Shown one piece after another: positions 45,301-52,267 of a DNA stretch of 64,000 bases (position 1 is the stretch's first letter; every line of letters begins with the position of its first letter). Where the stretch lies: assembly GCF_008831545.1 (NCBI RefSeq), contig NZ_CP044523.1, forward strand, positions 372,001 through 436,000. The letters run 5' to 3'. The notes under the pieces were generated by a model that worked only from the letters and a program-made list of their open reading frames with translations, was not told where the DNA came from and searched no databases. The position numbers were made by a program, and so were the translations under genes. This DNA is from Halorussus halophilus (GTDB taxonomy: Archaea; Halobacteriota; Halobacteria; Halobacteriales; Haladaptataceae).

Positions 45301-45999
45301 AATCGCGTTCGCTATCTTCCCACCCACCGTATCGACGTTCATCTCGATATCCAAAAGGCGGTCCTCAAGTTCCGCCGTCCACGCTTCCTTTGGCCGCAAC
45401 AGCGTCTGGTACACCAGTGTGACATCGTGTTCGGCCATCGTCTCGATGACCCCGGCCAGCGGAATCCGCGCGTGGTCGTCATTGTCGTCGTTCGTGAACT
45501 CCGCGAACGACGTGAGTTTCGTCTGCCAATCACGGCGGCGCTCCGCGTCGCCCCAGAATTCGACGCCAGCAATGTCTGGGCTGTCGCCATCGTCTTGCTC
45601 GGTGCTATCGTCACTGGGGGTAAGCTGGTTGGGATGCCAGTCGACCTGGGAGAACTCGTAGGTGTTCGGGAAGACACTCCGTAAGAGCCGGTCGAGTTCG
45701 TCGATATCTCCATTCTCGATGCCGACATAGTAGGTGAGCGTCGAGTACGGCTCGTGTTCGGAGACGAGTAAGAACTCGAGCGTTGGCGGCGTGGCTGTCC
45801 GGAACCGACTAAGCAGGCCAGAACCAGTGTCGGTGGGCCGGAGTTGTTGGAGTCGCCGGAACTGACTCTCGACCGTCTTCGCGTTGAGCGCGCTGTCAGT
45901 CGGGTTGATCTGGATGTACGTCCGTGTCGGGTCGCCAGTGTCTGTCTCGGGAGTCGATGCCTCAGGGTCGGAATTCGATGGGGGAGTTGACTTCGCCAT
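42343..45999 (-). CDS. Large HerA/TraD-like conjugative coupling ATPase
   Basis: The 1218-residue protein has an N-terminal half without recognised domains (1-400). The RecA-like motor has the Walker A GKTGSGKST at residues 431-439 and a second strand AVVIFDTSGL near 656-664. The Walker-B-like VNLYVEEAAEV (about 706-716) has glutamate where most relatives have aspartate, followed by LAMQFPAQVRNADTEAY. After about residue 850 comes a Ser/Thr linker, a zinc-knuckle-like CTGC with a later ECC, winged-helix segments, and a nuclease-like GEVRAVVEAERVNNDVL region. The organisation fits a VirD4/TraD or HerA-type DNA pump of archaeal conjugative plasmids. It is transcribed opposite to the transfer operon near the right edge. 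Confidence 0.78.
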   Translation of the reverse strand: MAKSTPPSNSDPEASTPETDTGDPTRTYIQINPTDSALNAKTVESQFRRLQQLRPTDTGSGLLSRFRTATPPTLEFLLVSEHEPYSTLTYYVGIENGDIDELDRLLRSVFPNTYEFSQVDWHPNQLTPSDDSTEQDDGDSPDIAGVEFWGDAERRRDWQTKLTSFAEFTNDDNDDHARIPLAGVIETMAEHDVTLVYQTLLRPKEAWTAELEDRLLDIEMNVDTVGGKIANAIFGTPENPSLTSSDEDRIEELEEKDARRSFDVNARAIALDNTGTDTYADRSVDAVRELTAAFSGVSYNTYEIESKVRTDTEAEDVFEMIRDRTFHPPDYERWTTKLPLTTNRSRGVVADVSEAPSFCLLDGAALPTAGSRALAPSRGEQTALPRPPEEILDQYRNGGFTLGQPLSQDDTPTPLIALPPALQPLHMAIFGKTGSGKSTVLTRGIRDNHAATDGPSILIEPKGDGMPVEYLRAHYAKYGNLENVYYFDCAEVLPALSFFDIRPELAAGIDRATAVQNKVDHYIELLVSIMGRDRFERAVRSPDIIRYLVKALFDPVHGSDAYTHREFQQAARQMAETRDAPPVTDEDLEVMLGGVVTNSKRSFDELMQGVLNRIEKIPLDDRLALLFNHVPRNETETESEDEPDPQFDFADVLDEDAVVIFDTSGLRKESRKALTTVLLSNLWTSLQRRQRQHESNDGDDEMALVNLYVEEAAEVAASGLMTELLAKSRSFNLSVTLAMQFPAQVRNADTEAYAEILNNISTFLTGNVSVDRDLEKRLATEDIPPSEVGNRLRALRRGQWFASLPAGFQDREPRPFLLSSAPLPAGHPESDSPLSETQRMAFEALFDSVRDDTRLHHGLDFKRQGQAQSSPTSRSSSSVSAHTGTNAGESSTGRVDSALPYTKRLPVCIRYDSDVHAIVCTGCESRHDPSPAGVKRGIECCSSLDRIDRDNVPISDINLTLSAAEREASEYSDRQLAFLQAVYAAHQGEYDPEWEYDIGWDSMLRLQEYVGIDPEAVEELLEDGLLAVDCDSPHRLYTVTADGRAEIQVAYREGIAYGHGVGDLGESSLHRVMVDFGRRYIEAEYANSSDSDVVEVVPYYELEDGHRLDIAGLDANGEVRAVVEAERVNNDVLRAVPEDYDKMAGVDPEDAIWIVRSRDDAHNVLEALNDPPTGDQRVEKTYSRSSPPQRFKLDAAGCSQIHTLRYLRESLLELSPPA

Positions 46000-46224
46000 A
46001 GTCGTCGTTCGTTCGTCGGAATGACTACTACAGTAGCGCCACCCACTCAGCTTCGATTGATAAATCCCTGCTCTCTGTCTCTGAGACGTACTTTTTGCTA
46101 GGAATTAGGGGTAAACGAGAAAAGATGTATTGCACCAGTTTAGGTCAGCGTGACTCTGTACGTGTTGTGATGAGAGAACAGAACGAAGTACTGGTAAAAC
46201 TGATTTGAATCGTTGTGGCCGAGT

Positions 46225-46268
46225 TCTCATGAATCTCGTCATGCAATCATCTTATATCTCATGAACTC
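46225..46268. promoter_or_regulatory. Putative autoregulatory operator of the VapBC pair
   Basis: TCTCATGAATCTC (46225-46237) and TCTCATGAACTC (46257-46268) are direct repeats 32 bp apart, about three helical turns, with a TATAT box (46253-46257) between them and 30-73 bp before the antitoxin ATG. This is where a VapB-type repressor would be expected to bind; no binding data exist. Confidence 0.45.
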
Positions 46269-46297
46269 ATAGGGAGCAGTAGAAGCCGAGGGATTGC

Positions 46298-46609
46298 ATG
46301 AGTAGCAACAACTCGAAACACGTCCAAACCGAACTGAGTAAAGACGAGTACGAGCAGTTTCGTGAGTTCGCCAGAGAGCATGGCTTGTCGCTCAAAGAGG
46401 CAGGCCATGAAGCGGTAACCGAGTGGATTGACCGACAACAGCAGGCTAATCCGAACGATCGGGCGTTCACCGTTCTTGACGAGCTTGAAGCATCGTCACT
46501 TCCGGACACAGCAGAAACAGATGCACGAGAAGAAGACGACTTGGTGGACGAATGGGACGGAAGTGACGAGACCTTTACTCTCGCCGATGAGCCACCCATG
46601 GAGTCCTGA
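46298..46609 (+). CDS. VapB-like antitoxin
   Basis: The 103-residue acidic protein has a short N-terminal DNA-binding-like segment (HVQTELSKDEYEQFREFARE with LSLKEAGHEAVTEWI), resembling ribbon-helix-helix antitoxins. The C-terminal half is disordered and acidic, and would wrap the toxin. It lies six bases upstream of a PIN-domain gene on the same strand. Putative operator repeats lie 30-73 bp before its start. Confidence 0.72.
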   Translation: MSSNNSKHVQTELSKDEYEQFREFAREHGLSLKEAGHEAVTEWIDRQQQANPNDRAFTVLDELEASSLPDTAETDAREEDDLVDEWDGSDETFTLADEPPMES

Positions 46610-46614
46610 ATTGT

Positions 46615-47112
46615 ATGGCAGAGCCAGTTGAAACACCAATTGGGAGTGTTACTGCGGACCATTTCCGACCAGGGCATGTTCGTCATCAGGTAGTTGTCGG
46701 TCCAAAGTTTCTGTACGCATTATTCAACCCCCAAGACAAAATGCATGTGGTCTCACGGGCGTTCATGGACTTTGTTCGAGACGGTGACCTCCCCTTTCGT
46801 CGACTTGTGGTAAATGACCACATTGTTGACGAGGCTGCAACTCGCTTGAAAAAGCAGGCCTCAATTCGGAATGCAGGCGCCTTTCTGGAAACACTTGACG
46901 AGAGCAGTCTCTATCAGTTTGAATCGGTATCTGTGGAGGTATTTGGAGAGGCCAAGGATACGTTTATTAGTTGGACTGATCTGGATGCCTCGTTCACTGA
47001 CTTTATTGTCGCATCACATATGGCCGACTTGGAAATTGATCATATTCTCACGTATGACCGACACTACGATGCGTTCGATGTCACGACGCTCCCCTACCGG
47101 AGCCAGAACTAA
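46615..47112 (+). CDS. PIN-domain toxin (VapC-like)
   Basis: The 165-residue protein has PIN-fold segments: VVVGPKFLYALFNPQDKMH, LVVNDHIVDEAATRLKK and TDFIVASHMADLEIDHILTYD. PIN RNases need acidic residues at the ends of the first strand, the middle helix and the last strands. Here the first aspartate position, usually after the VV of the first strand, is glycine-proline (G29-P30). The later acids (D83 region, D-F-I-V, YDRHYD) are present. The protein is therefore a possible inactive or divergent toxin paired with the antitoxin 5 bp upstream. Confidence 0.75.
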   Translation: MAEPVETPIGSVTADHFRPGHVRHQVVVGPKFLYALFNPQDKMHVVSRAFMDFVRDGDLPFRRLVVNDHIVDEAATRLKKQASIRNAGAFLETLDESSLYQFESVSVEVFGEAKDTFISWTDLDASFTDFIVASHMADLEIDHILTYDRHYDAFDVTTLPYRSQN

Positions 47113-47635
47113 CTGCTCCCAGTATCAGCATAATTTTACATTCTGAAGCGATAGATAGGGCAGATTCGAATACCGTTTGACCTTTTTCTGATAGCTACTG
47201 GCCCGCCCCGCGCGCCGCTGCCGCCTTCCGCTTGCTCACGGCTCGCTCCACTCACCGTTCGCATCGAGACGCTCCCACGGGTCGCGTCTCGCTTCGCTCG
47301 CGACCGACCAGTCCGGGCATGCGGCGCTTCGCGCCGGTCCGGGCATCTGGCTTCGACGCCAGCATTAAGCACGTTTTCGGTTGCGCCCCTTGCGGGCCGG
47401 ACACGAGAAACTGCTTAAAGCTGGCCGCTCGCTCCAGGCGGGTCGGCGCGCGGTGCTGGATGGCTCCTCTTGTGGTGCTCTCGCTCGCGCCCAGGCAAGC
47501 TGGGCGAAGGCGCGAGCGAGAGCGCATATCGGTAAAGTTGGTCGAAGAGAGAGCCACGGCTGGAGAGTCGTGGTGTCGGAAGAAGACGCCGAGTGAGCGC
47601 CTTCAGCGGTAATCCAAGGTCAATTGGAGCTACCA
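47113..47635. other. GC-rich non-coding segment before the ssDNA-binding gene
   Basis: About 520 bp, of which 47190-47560 is very GC-rich with repeated CGCTC-type stretches. Open frames on both strands are rich in Arg and lack consistent haloarchaeal codon use, so I do not call a gene. A possible hairpin CCACG...CGTGG lies at about 47553-47572 before the ssDNA-binding gene. Confidence 0.4.
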
Positions 47636-48529
47636 ATGTCAAGTACGAACGTTACTAGTAAGGTCGTTTCGGTCGATGCACAGGCTTTCGAACAGACGGA
47701 CGAACAAGCGGGCGAGGACGAGTTCGAGACGGTGACGGAGACGCCGGAGTTGCGGGCGACGGTGCAGATGGAGACGCAAGCGAAAGTCGATACGAACCAT
47801 CCGGGTGGACTCCTTGAGACGAGCGATGAACGGATGGCGGGCGTGACCCTTGAACAGGAAGAGCGCATTCGGGCACGGGAAGCCGAACTGGAGTACATCA
47901 GTGCAAAGGCGAAACTCGGAACACAAGATGGTCGAGCAGAGCGGACGCGTGACGAGGTAGCGGACGGGAGCGCGGAACGGCGAGCAGAATTCCAGAAGGG
48001 TGCGGCGAGTGTGGACAAGTGGGCGGACCCGGACAAACGGGACCCACGCGAGGAGTTGACGCAAGGTGAGTTGGCGAGCGTGAACGAGCAGACAGTGCGA
48101 TTGCACGAGAAACTTGCGGGGTGGTCGCGGGCGGCGATCAGTCGGCGACTGGCCGAGCGCATGGTCGATGGCGTGGATCTGACGAGCGCGGTCGTGGGCG
48201 TGTTCGAAGAACTGCAGACGGCACCCGGACACGTGATTCCGATTGGGAAACTCGAAGAGGTCAGTCGCAAGGAGGTGAGCATCGAAGGAACCGTGGTTGA
48301 GTTGTGGGAGCCATCCAGTGCAGCCATTGCACAGGTTGGACTCATCGAAGACGAGAGCGGGCGAACGAAGTTCACGAGTTGGACGAAATCGAATCCAAAG
48401 CACGTCTCGGAAGGCGAGCGAGTGTGCATTCGCGGCGCAGCCCGGAACTGGTACAATGGGCGTGTCTCGCTGGCCGTCACAGGGTGGTCGACCATCCAGT
48501 TCCCCGAACGCGGTCGGTGGTGGGAGTAG
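47636..48529 (+). CDS. RPA-like OB-fold single-stranded DNA-binding protein
   Basis: The 297-residue protein has a long charged N-terminal region (1-190) and a C-terminal OB fold. The latter is GTVVELWEPSSAAIAQVGLIEDE with TKFTSWTKSN, ERVCIRGAARNWYNGRVSLAVTGWSTIQ, the standard pattern of haloarchaeal RPA-type ssDNA-binding proteins. The conserved KFTSW aromatic strand is present. I chose the ATG at 47636; an in-frame TTG 12 bp upstream adds four residues. It lies just before the Orc1 origin region, and is most likely part of the element's replication set. Confidence 0.8.
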   Translation: MSSTNVTSKVVSVDAQAFEQTDEQAGEDEFETVTETPELRATVQMETQAKVDTNHPGGLLETSDERMAGVTLEQEERIRAREAELEYISAKAKLGTQDGRAERTRDEVADGSAERRAEFQKGAASVDKWADPDKRDPREELTQGELASVNEQTVRLHEKLAGWSRAAISRRLAERMVDGVDLTSAVVGVFEELQTAPGHVIPIGKLEEVSRKEVSIEGTVVELWEPSSAAIAQVGLIEDESGRTKFTSWTKSNPKHVSEGERVCIRGAARNWYNGRVSLAVTGWSTIQFPERGRWWE

Positions 48530-48730
48530 TCAACTAGAGTGGTCTTCTTTTTTGTTTTCTGCCAGACCGACCCTGACCCCGCCGCCCCACCCTCCGCTCC
48601 GTGCTCGCGTTGCTGCGCGCGCAGCCACGACCTCAGAAGCTAATATTTCGCCGGAAATGGGCGGTGCTTGGTATTCTATCTTCTACATTGAGGATGCTTC
48701 GTCTTGGAAGGTACTCCTCGTTCTGACACC

Positions 48731-48755
48731 CCCACACCGGATTTCAGATGAAATC
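48731..48755 (-). repeat. ORB-like repeat 1
   Basis: Minus-strand copy of the unit GATTTCATCTGAAATCCGGTGTGGG; it contains the palindromic TTTCANNTGAAA core and the GGTGTGGG arm. Confidence 0.7.
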
Positions 48756-49044
48756 GGTTCCACGGGAAGGGGAGAAATGAGTCAAATGCTGGAAGCCCAC
48801 GAAGCTTGTCCGGTGGACTCGTTGATCCGGTATCTTAGAACGATAGTATTCATTTCAAGTTGAGACGAGCTGGCTCACCCGCGTTATTATATATTTATCT
48901 ATATCGGTAAAGTAGTAGTAATAGATTACCGGAGAAGTGCACTCAACCGACTCCACGACGATAAAAGGCATCCATCTCTGCAGCATTTATAAGAGTAGTT
49001 GGCGCGACAGAAACAGTCAAAGGTCCGAACGTTATCGTCTTCGA

Positions 49045-49067
49045 CACACCGGTTTTCAAATGAAATC
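49045..49067 (-). repeat. ORB-like repeat 2
   Basis: Minus-strand copy: TTTCATTTGAAAACCGGTGT when read on the minus strand, flanked by G-rich DNA. Confidence 0.75.
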
Positions 49068-49160
49068 CTTGTTCGAACCGCTTAGACGAGAAATTTTTTG
49101 CATCTGGGGAGTTCGACAGTTGTATTTCAGACTAAAATTCGTCTCGGAATCATGGCACAA

Positions 49161-49184
49161 TTCAATTGAAATCCGGTGTGGGGG
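49161..49184 (+). repeat. ORB-like repeat 3
   Basis: TTCAATTGAAATCCGGTGTG followed by GGGG. Confidence 0.75.
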
Positions 49185-49216
49185 TGGTGAACGAATTCAG
49201 TGTTTTGCTGGAGTAT

Positions 49217-49241
49217 GATTTCATTCGAAACCTGGTGTGGG
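49217..49241 (+). repeat. ORB-like repeat 4
   Basis: TTTCATTCGAAACCTGGTGT core followed by GGG. Confidence 0.75.
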
Positions 49242-49324
49242 TCTGTTTTACTACCAGATTGGTCGCGTCTACTTTCCTGTATAATCATAAGGGGACGTCC
49301 GATTCCAGACAACATCCTGCAGAT

Positions 49325-49347
49325 ATTTCATTTGAACTACGGTGTCG
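49325..49347 (+). repeat. ORB-like repeat 5
   Basis: ATTTCATTTGAACTACGGTG then TCG; a weaker copy. Confidence 0.65.
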
Positions 49348-49387
49348 AACCTTCGAACCTCCGCCCACCCCGATATCGATCTCCAAA

Positions 49388-49439
49388 ATCATTTGAAAGA
49401 TGGTGTTCTTCAACACCGATTTCATTTGAAGAACGGTGT
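49388..49439 (+). repeat. ORB-like repeats 6 and 7
   Basis: ATCATTTGAAAGATGGTGT at 49388-49406 and GATTTCATTTGAAGAACGGT at 49418-49437. Repeat 7 also has ACACC on its left side, so it reads as a dyad. Confidence 0.7.
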
Positions 49440-49545
49440 ATATCCTATTCGAAGACTGCGAATTATCCGTTTTAGGCATCTGGGAATATACAAGATTCCA
49501 CGTTTTCGATCACTCTACCGTGCGCAGATAAGAAAGAACTAAGAC

Positions 49546-49564
49546 GATTTCATTTGAAACATGG
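49546..49564 (+). repeat. ORB-like half repeat 8 at the orc1 start
   Basis: GATTTCATTTGAAACATGG ends four bases before the orc1 ATG. Binding by Orc1 here would autoregulate its own gene. Confidence 0.6.
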
Positions 49565-49567
49565 CTT

Positions 49568-50947
49568 ATGACCACAGACTCGGACCCACAAACCCTCGGT
49601 GAATACGCTACCAACCGTGGGGCCGTCTCCTATTCACGAACTGAACAGCGGGATGACCCACTCTCAGTTCTTGACGAAGAAGACCCGATATTTGCCGATG
49701 AAAGCCTCCTCCGTATCGACCACATTCCAAACCAAGACAAAATTGTTGGTCGAAATCAGCAAATTGAAACGGTTGCTCGCCGCCTCAAACCGACACTCAA
49801 TGGTGGGTCAGGGAAAGGAACACTTCTGTTGGGTAAGTCCGGATCTGGAAAGACGCTCGTCACACGATACGTAAGTCGAGAAGTCGACCAGCGAGCAACA
49901 GAGAACGACACTCGAATTGGTCGTGCAATTGTTGACTGTGGCCAACGCCGCTCGGAAACCCAGACAGTCATTACTCTCGCAAAATCACTCAACGACCCTA
50001 GCCAAACTGGGGTTTCAGTCCCCTCGTCTGGCATTGCCACTGGTGCATACTACGACCGACTGTGGAAGATAATAGACGACCTCTACGATGCCGTGATCGT
50101 GGTCCTCGACGAAATTGATCGCCTTGCCCCCAACGAGAATGTGGATCAACCGATCCCGCCAGAAGAAGCCGACGACAGCAAACTCTTGATGCAACTTTCG
50201 CGTGCTGGTGAGGAAGTCGATATCGACGCTGGCATGACGGTTATCGGTATTAGTAACGATCTCAAATACGGTGATCGGCTCGATACGCGTGTGGAAAGTT
50301 CGTTCTCGCCGGACGAAATTGTGTTTCCAGCCTACGACGCGAACCAACTTGGCGATATTCTGCGCCGTCGACGAGACGCCTACCGTGATGGAGTACTTGC
50401 CGACGATGTAATTCCACTCTGTTCTGCTTTCTCCGCGCAAGAACATGGCGATGCGCGACGGGCAATCGACCTATTCCGGCTCGCTGGTGAAATTGCCCGC
50501 GACGAAGACGCCGCGAAAGTGACCGAACCACACGTCCGATCAGCAAACGACGACGCCGAAGTAACTCGTATTCGGGACTTAATCCGTGGCTGTCCAACGC
50601 AGGCGAAAATTGCCATTGCCGCGCTCGCTGCGATGGACGAGTTCACCGACCAGTCATACTTCCGTGCGACTGAGATGTATCGTGTCTATCGAGCGTTCGC
50701 GGAGTCAATTGATGCAGACGTTCTCGGCCAGAAGCGAATCACTGACCAGCTTCGAGAGTATGAAACGCTGAAAATCATCGACATGGAGAGAACGAGCGAT
50801 GGATACCGTGAAGGCACATATCTAAAACTCTCATTGCTTGACGATTCCAGTTTGATTCTGCAGTCTGTTGGTCTCGATAGTCGATTAGAGCAGATTCCGA
50901 TCGGCAGTGGAATGAAACAGGAAATCGCACGGCTTGTTGAGTCCTAA
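49568..50947 (+). CDS. Orc1/Cdc6 replication initiator of the element
   Basis: This 459-residue AAA+ initiator binds origin repeats and recruits the helicase. It has the Walker A GKSGSGKT at residues 89-96, Walker B VVLDEIDRL (about 178-186), a sensor-1 region GISNDLKYGDRLDTRVESSF, sensor-2 GDARRAIDLFRLAGEIA and a C-terminal winged helix (SYFRATEMYRVYRAFAE). The adjacent ORB-like repeats confirm its job. Gene and repeats are on the lower-GC element, so this is an origin separate from the main chromosomal ones. Confidence 0.93.
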   Translation: MTTDSDPQTLGEYATNRGAVSYSRTEQRDDPLSVLDEEDPIFADESLLRIDHIPNQDKIVGRNQQIETVARRLKPTLNGGSGKGTLLLGKSGSGKTLVTRYVSREVDQRATENDTRIGRAIVDCGQRRSETQTVITLAKSLNDPSQTGVSVPSSGIATGAYYDRLWKIIDDLYDAVIVVLDEIDRLAPNENVDQPIPPEEADDSKLLMQLSRAGEEVDIDAGMTVIGISNDLKYGDRLDTRVESSFSPDEIVFPAYDANQLGDILRRRRDAYRDGVLADDVIPLCSAFSAQEHGDARRAIDLFRLAGEIARDEDAAKVTEPHVRSANDDAEVTRIRDLIRGCPTQAKIAIAALAAMDEFTDQSYFRATEMYRVYRAFAESIDADVLGQKRITDQLREYETLKIIDMERTSDGYREGTYLKLSLLDDSSLILQSVGLDSRLEQIPIGSGMKQEIARLVES

Positions 50948-51058
50948 CTCGTTCGTCAGAGCGAACGCCAGCCGACGAAATAAAAAGACTTCGTTCTAGC
51001 AATTATCTAACTCGGGATTTCACTAATTAAATGAATGCACGTATAGGTAGCTGTGTCA

Positions 51059-51094
51059 GTGACCCACGACCGAAATCGTGGGCTTCCTCCTTGT
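51059..51094 (-). mobile_element. Solo right-end hairpin of an IS200/IS605-type element
   Basis: The minus strand reads CAAGGAGGAAGCCCACGATT, then TCGGTCGTGGGTCAC: a perfect CCCACGA/TCGTGGG stem. It matches the copy at 28465-28500 across about 34 bases with four or so differences. No tnpB or tnpA lies beside it. Confidence 0.65.
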
Positions 51095-51141
51095 ATTCGT
51101 GTGAGAAGACCCCTATATCACATATATTTGCGGGGGCGGAA

Positions 51142-51150
51142 GATATATTG
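51142..51150 (+). promoter_or_regulatory. TATA box of the HTH gene
   Basis: GATATATTG lies 24-32 bp before the ATG at 51174, giving a leaderless transcript for the regulator-toxin pair. Confidence 0.6.
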
Positions 51151-51173
51151 AGCATAACTACGTATAGTCAAGC

Positions 51174-51701
51174 ATGACTGACTTCGACCCAGCCCCGGAA
51201 CCCGATGCCTCTCAGCAACAGTGGTCGGAAGGGACCGACACGTTTGGTCGTGTCTATGACGTGGCTCTTGGAATCACGTCGCTCACCGCGTACACGGATA
51301 TTGCAGAGCTTGCGGACTGCTCACCGAACGCTGCAAAAAAGCATCTTGACCGCCTTGCCGAGATGGGAGTCGTTCGGGCAGACCGAGACAGCCGTCCCAC
51401 CCAGTACCAACGAAACGAGGGCTATCTCGAATGGCAAGACGCGAGTCGAATTGCCGATGAACTCACTATCGAAGAGATAATCGACCGTGTGAAAGCTCTC
51501 GAACAACAACGCAAGGAGTACGAAACCCAGTTCGAGACGACAGACCCAACGGAAGTATCCGTGTTCGACCACGAAGACCATGAGACCATCCACGAACGGA
51601 TGACTGCGGTCAGCGAGTGGCAGGGTGTGATTCGAGATATCCGACTCTACGAACTCGCCCGCCAACTCTCGCAAAACGAAGGCCACCTAATTCCAGCGTA
51701 A
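51174..51701 (+). CDS. HTH regulator/antitoxin (DUF7342-like)
   Basis: The 175-residue protein has an N-terminal winged helix (TSLTAYTDIAELADCSPNAA with KKHLDRLAEMGVVRADR) like ArsR/DUF7342 regulators. A middle helical region (IEEIIDRVKALEQQRKEY) and an acidic C-terminus follow. The following gene begins inside its stop codon (TAATG), showing tight translational coupling. Paired with a TumE-like protein, it is likely to be the antitoxin and autoregulator of a toxin-antitoxin pair; this is inference from gene order. Confidence 0.68.
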   Translation: MTDFDPAPEPDASQQQWSEGTDTFGRVYDVALGITSLTAYTDIAELADCSPNAAKKHLDRLAEMGVVRADRDSRPTQYQRNEGYLEWQDASRIADELTIEEIIDRVKALEQQRKEYETQFETTDPTEVSVFDHEDHETIHERMTAVSEWQGVIRDIRLYELARQLSQNEGHLIPA

Positions 51702-52156
51702 TGAGTCCGCCAGAAGACGAGTCGGCGTCTCCTGCAACCGGGCCACCGGACCGCCAAACGCTGCAACTGCTCGAACGCCAGTTAGCTTCGGACTCACGTA
51801 TTGCTGAGACTGAATTCGATCCAGATTCCTACGAACCACGACTCCTCCATGCAACGCTTGATGCTGAGCGCTATCCGGACTCCATAGCTATCGCTCGACT
51901 CGATATCCGGTGGTTCACGACCGACGATTTCTCAATCCACTACATCGAGAACCACGATGCTGCCGGTACGGACACGTGGGAGTGTCGCTGGGACCGCCAT
52001 CCGAATACGCACAACGCACGGCTCCATTTTCACCGACCACCAGATGCAGAGAAAATCACTGACCTTTCGCTGTCTTCGCTGCATCCACTCGACGTGTACT
52101 CGACCGTCCTGACCGCAATCGAACAGCGTATCGAGACACTATGGTCAACTCAATGA
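51701..52156 (+). CDS. TumE-like (DUF6516-type) putative toxin
   Basis: The 151-residue protein has the feature set of DUF6516/TumE proteins: a compact beta-rich domain with IARLDIRWFTTDDFSIHYIE, then ECRWDRHPNTHNARLHFHRP (the H-x-H strand), and SLHPLDVYSTVLTAIEQRIE with the conserved HP turn. The first 30 residues are disordered. It is translationally coupled to the upstream HTH gene. TumE-type proteins are toxins in type II-like modules, so that role is plausible but not established here. Confidence 0.55.
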   Translation: MSPPEDESASPATGPPDRQTLQLLERQLASDSRIAETEFDPDSYEPRLLHATLDAERYPDSIAIARLDIRWFTTDDFSIHYIENHDAAGTDTWECRWDRHPNTHNARLHFHRPPDAEKITDLSLSSLHPLDVYSTVLTAIEQRIETLWSTQ

Positions 52157-52267
52157 CCCGGTTGCACGAAGGAGTATTCTCGCATCTCGCGGACGCTCGC
52201 TACGGCGAACAGTGTTGCTGTGGAACCCATCCGCGATGGAATCCCGGAACAATCGTTGTTTCCGCAA

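Larger units (their letters stand above)
48530..49567. other. Origin region upstream of the element's orc1 gene
   Basis: A T-rich tract (48547-48558) follows the ssDNA-binding gene and may end its transcript. The remainder holds eight ORB-like repeats between 48731 and 49564 within AT-rich DNA, next to the replication initiator gene. No protein-coding gene is supported. This arrangement, with repeats in opposite orientations and an AT-rich interval beside orc1/cdc6, is standard for haloarchaeal replication origins. Confidence 0.8.
50948..51173. other. Intergenic region with an IS-relic and a strong TATA box
   Basis: These 226 bp contain the solo IS200/IS605-type hairpin (51059-51094) and the TATA box at 51142-51150. 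No gene is supported. Confidence 0.45.

Noticed and set aside
47232-47612. Overlapping open frames in the GC-rich spacer
   Set aside because: Composition is Arg/Ala/Ser-rich on both strands, with no homology-like motif and no promoter; called non-coding.
48731-49564. CRISPR array
   Set aside because: Repeats are unevenly spaced, occur in both orientations and have the ORB layout beside orc1; no cas genes are nearby.
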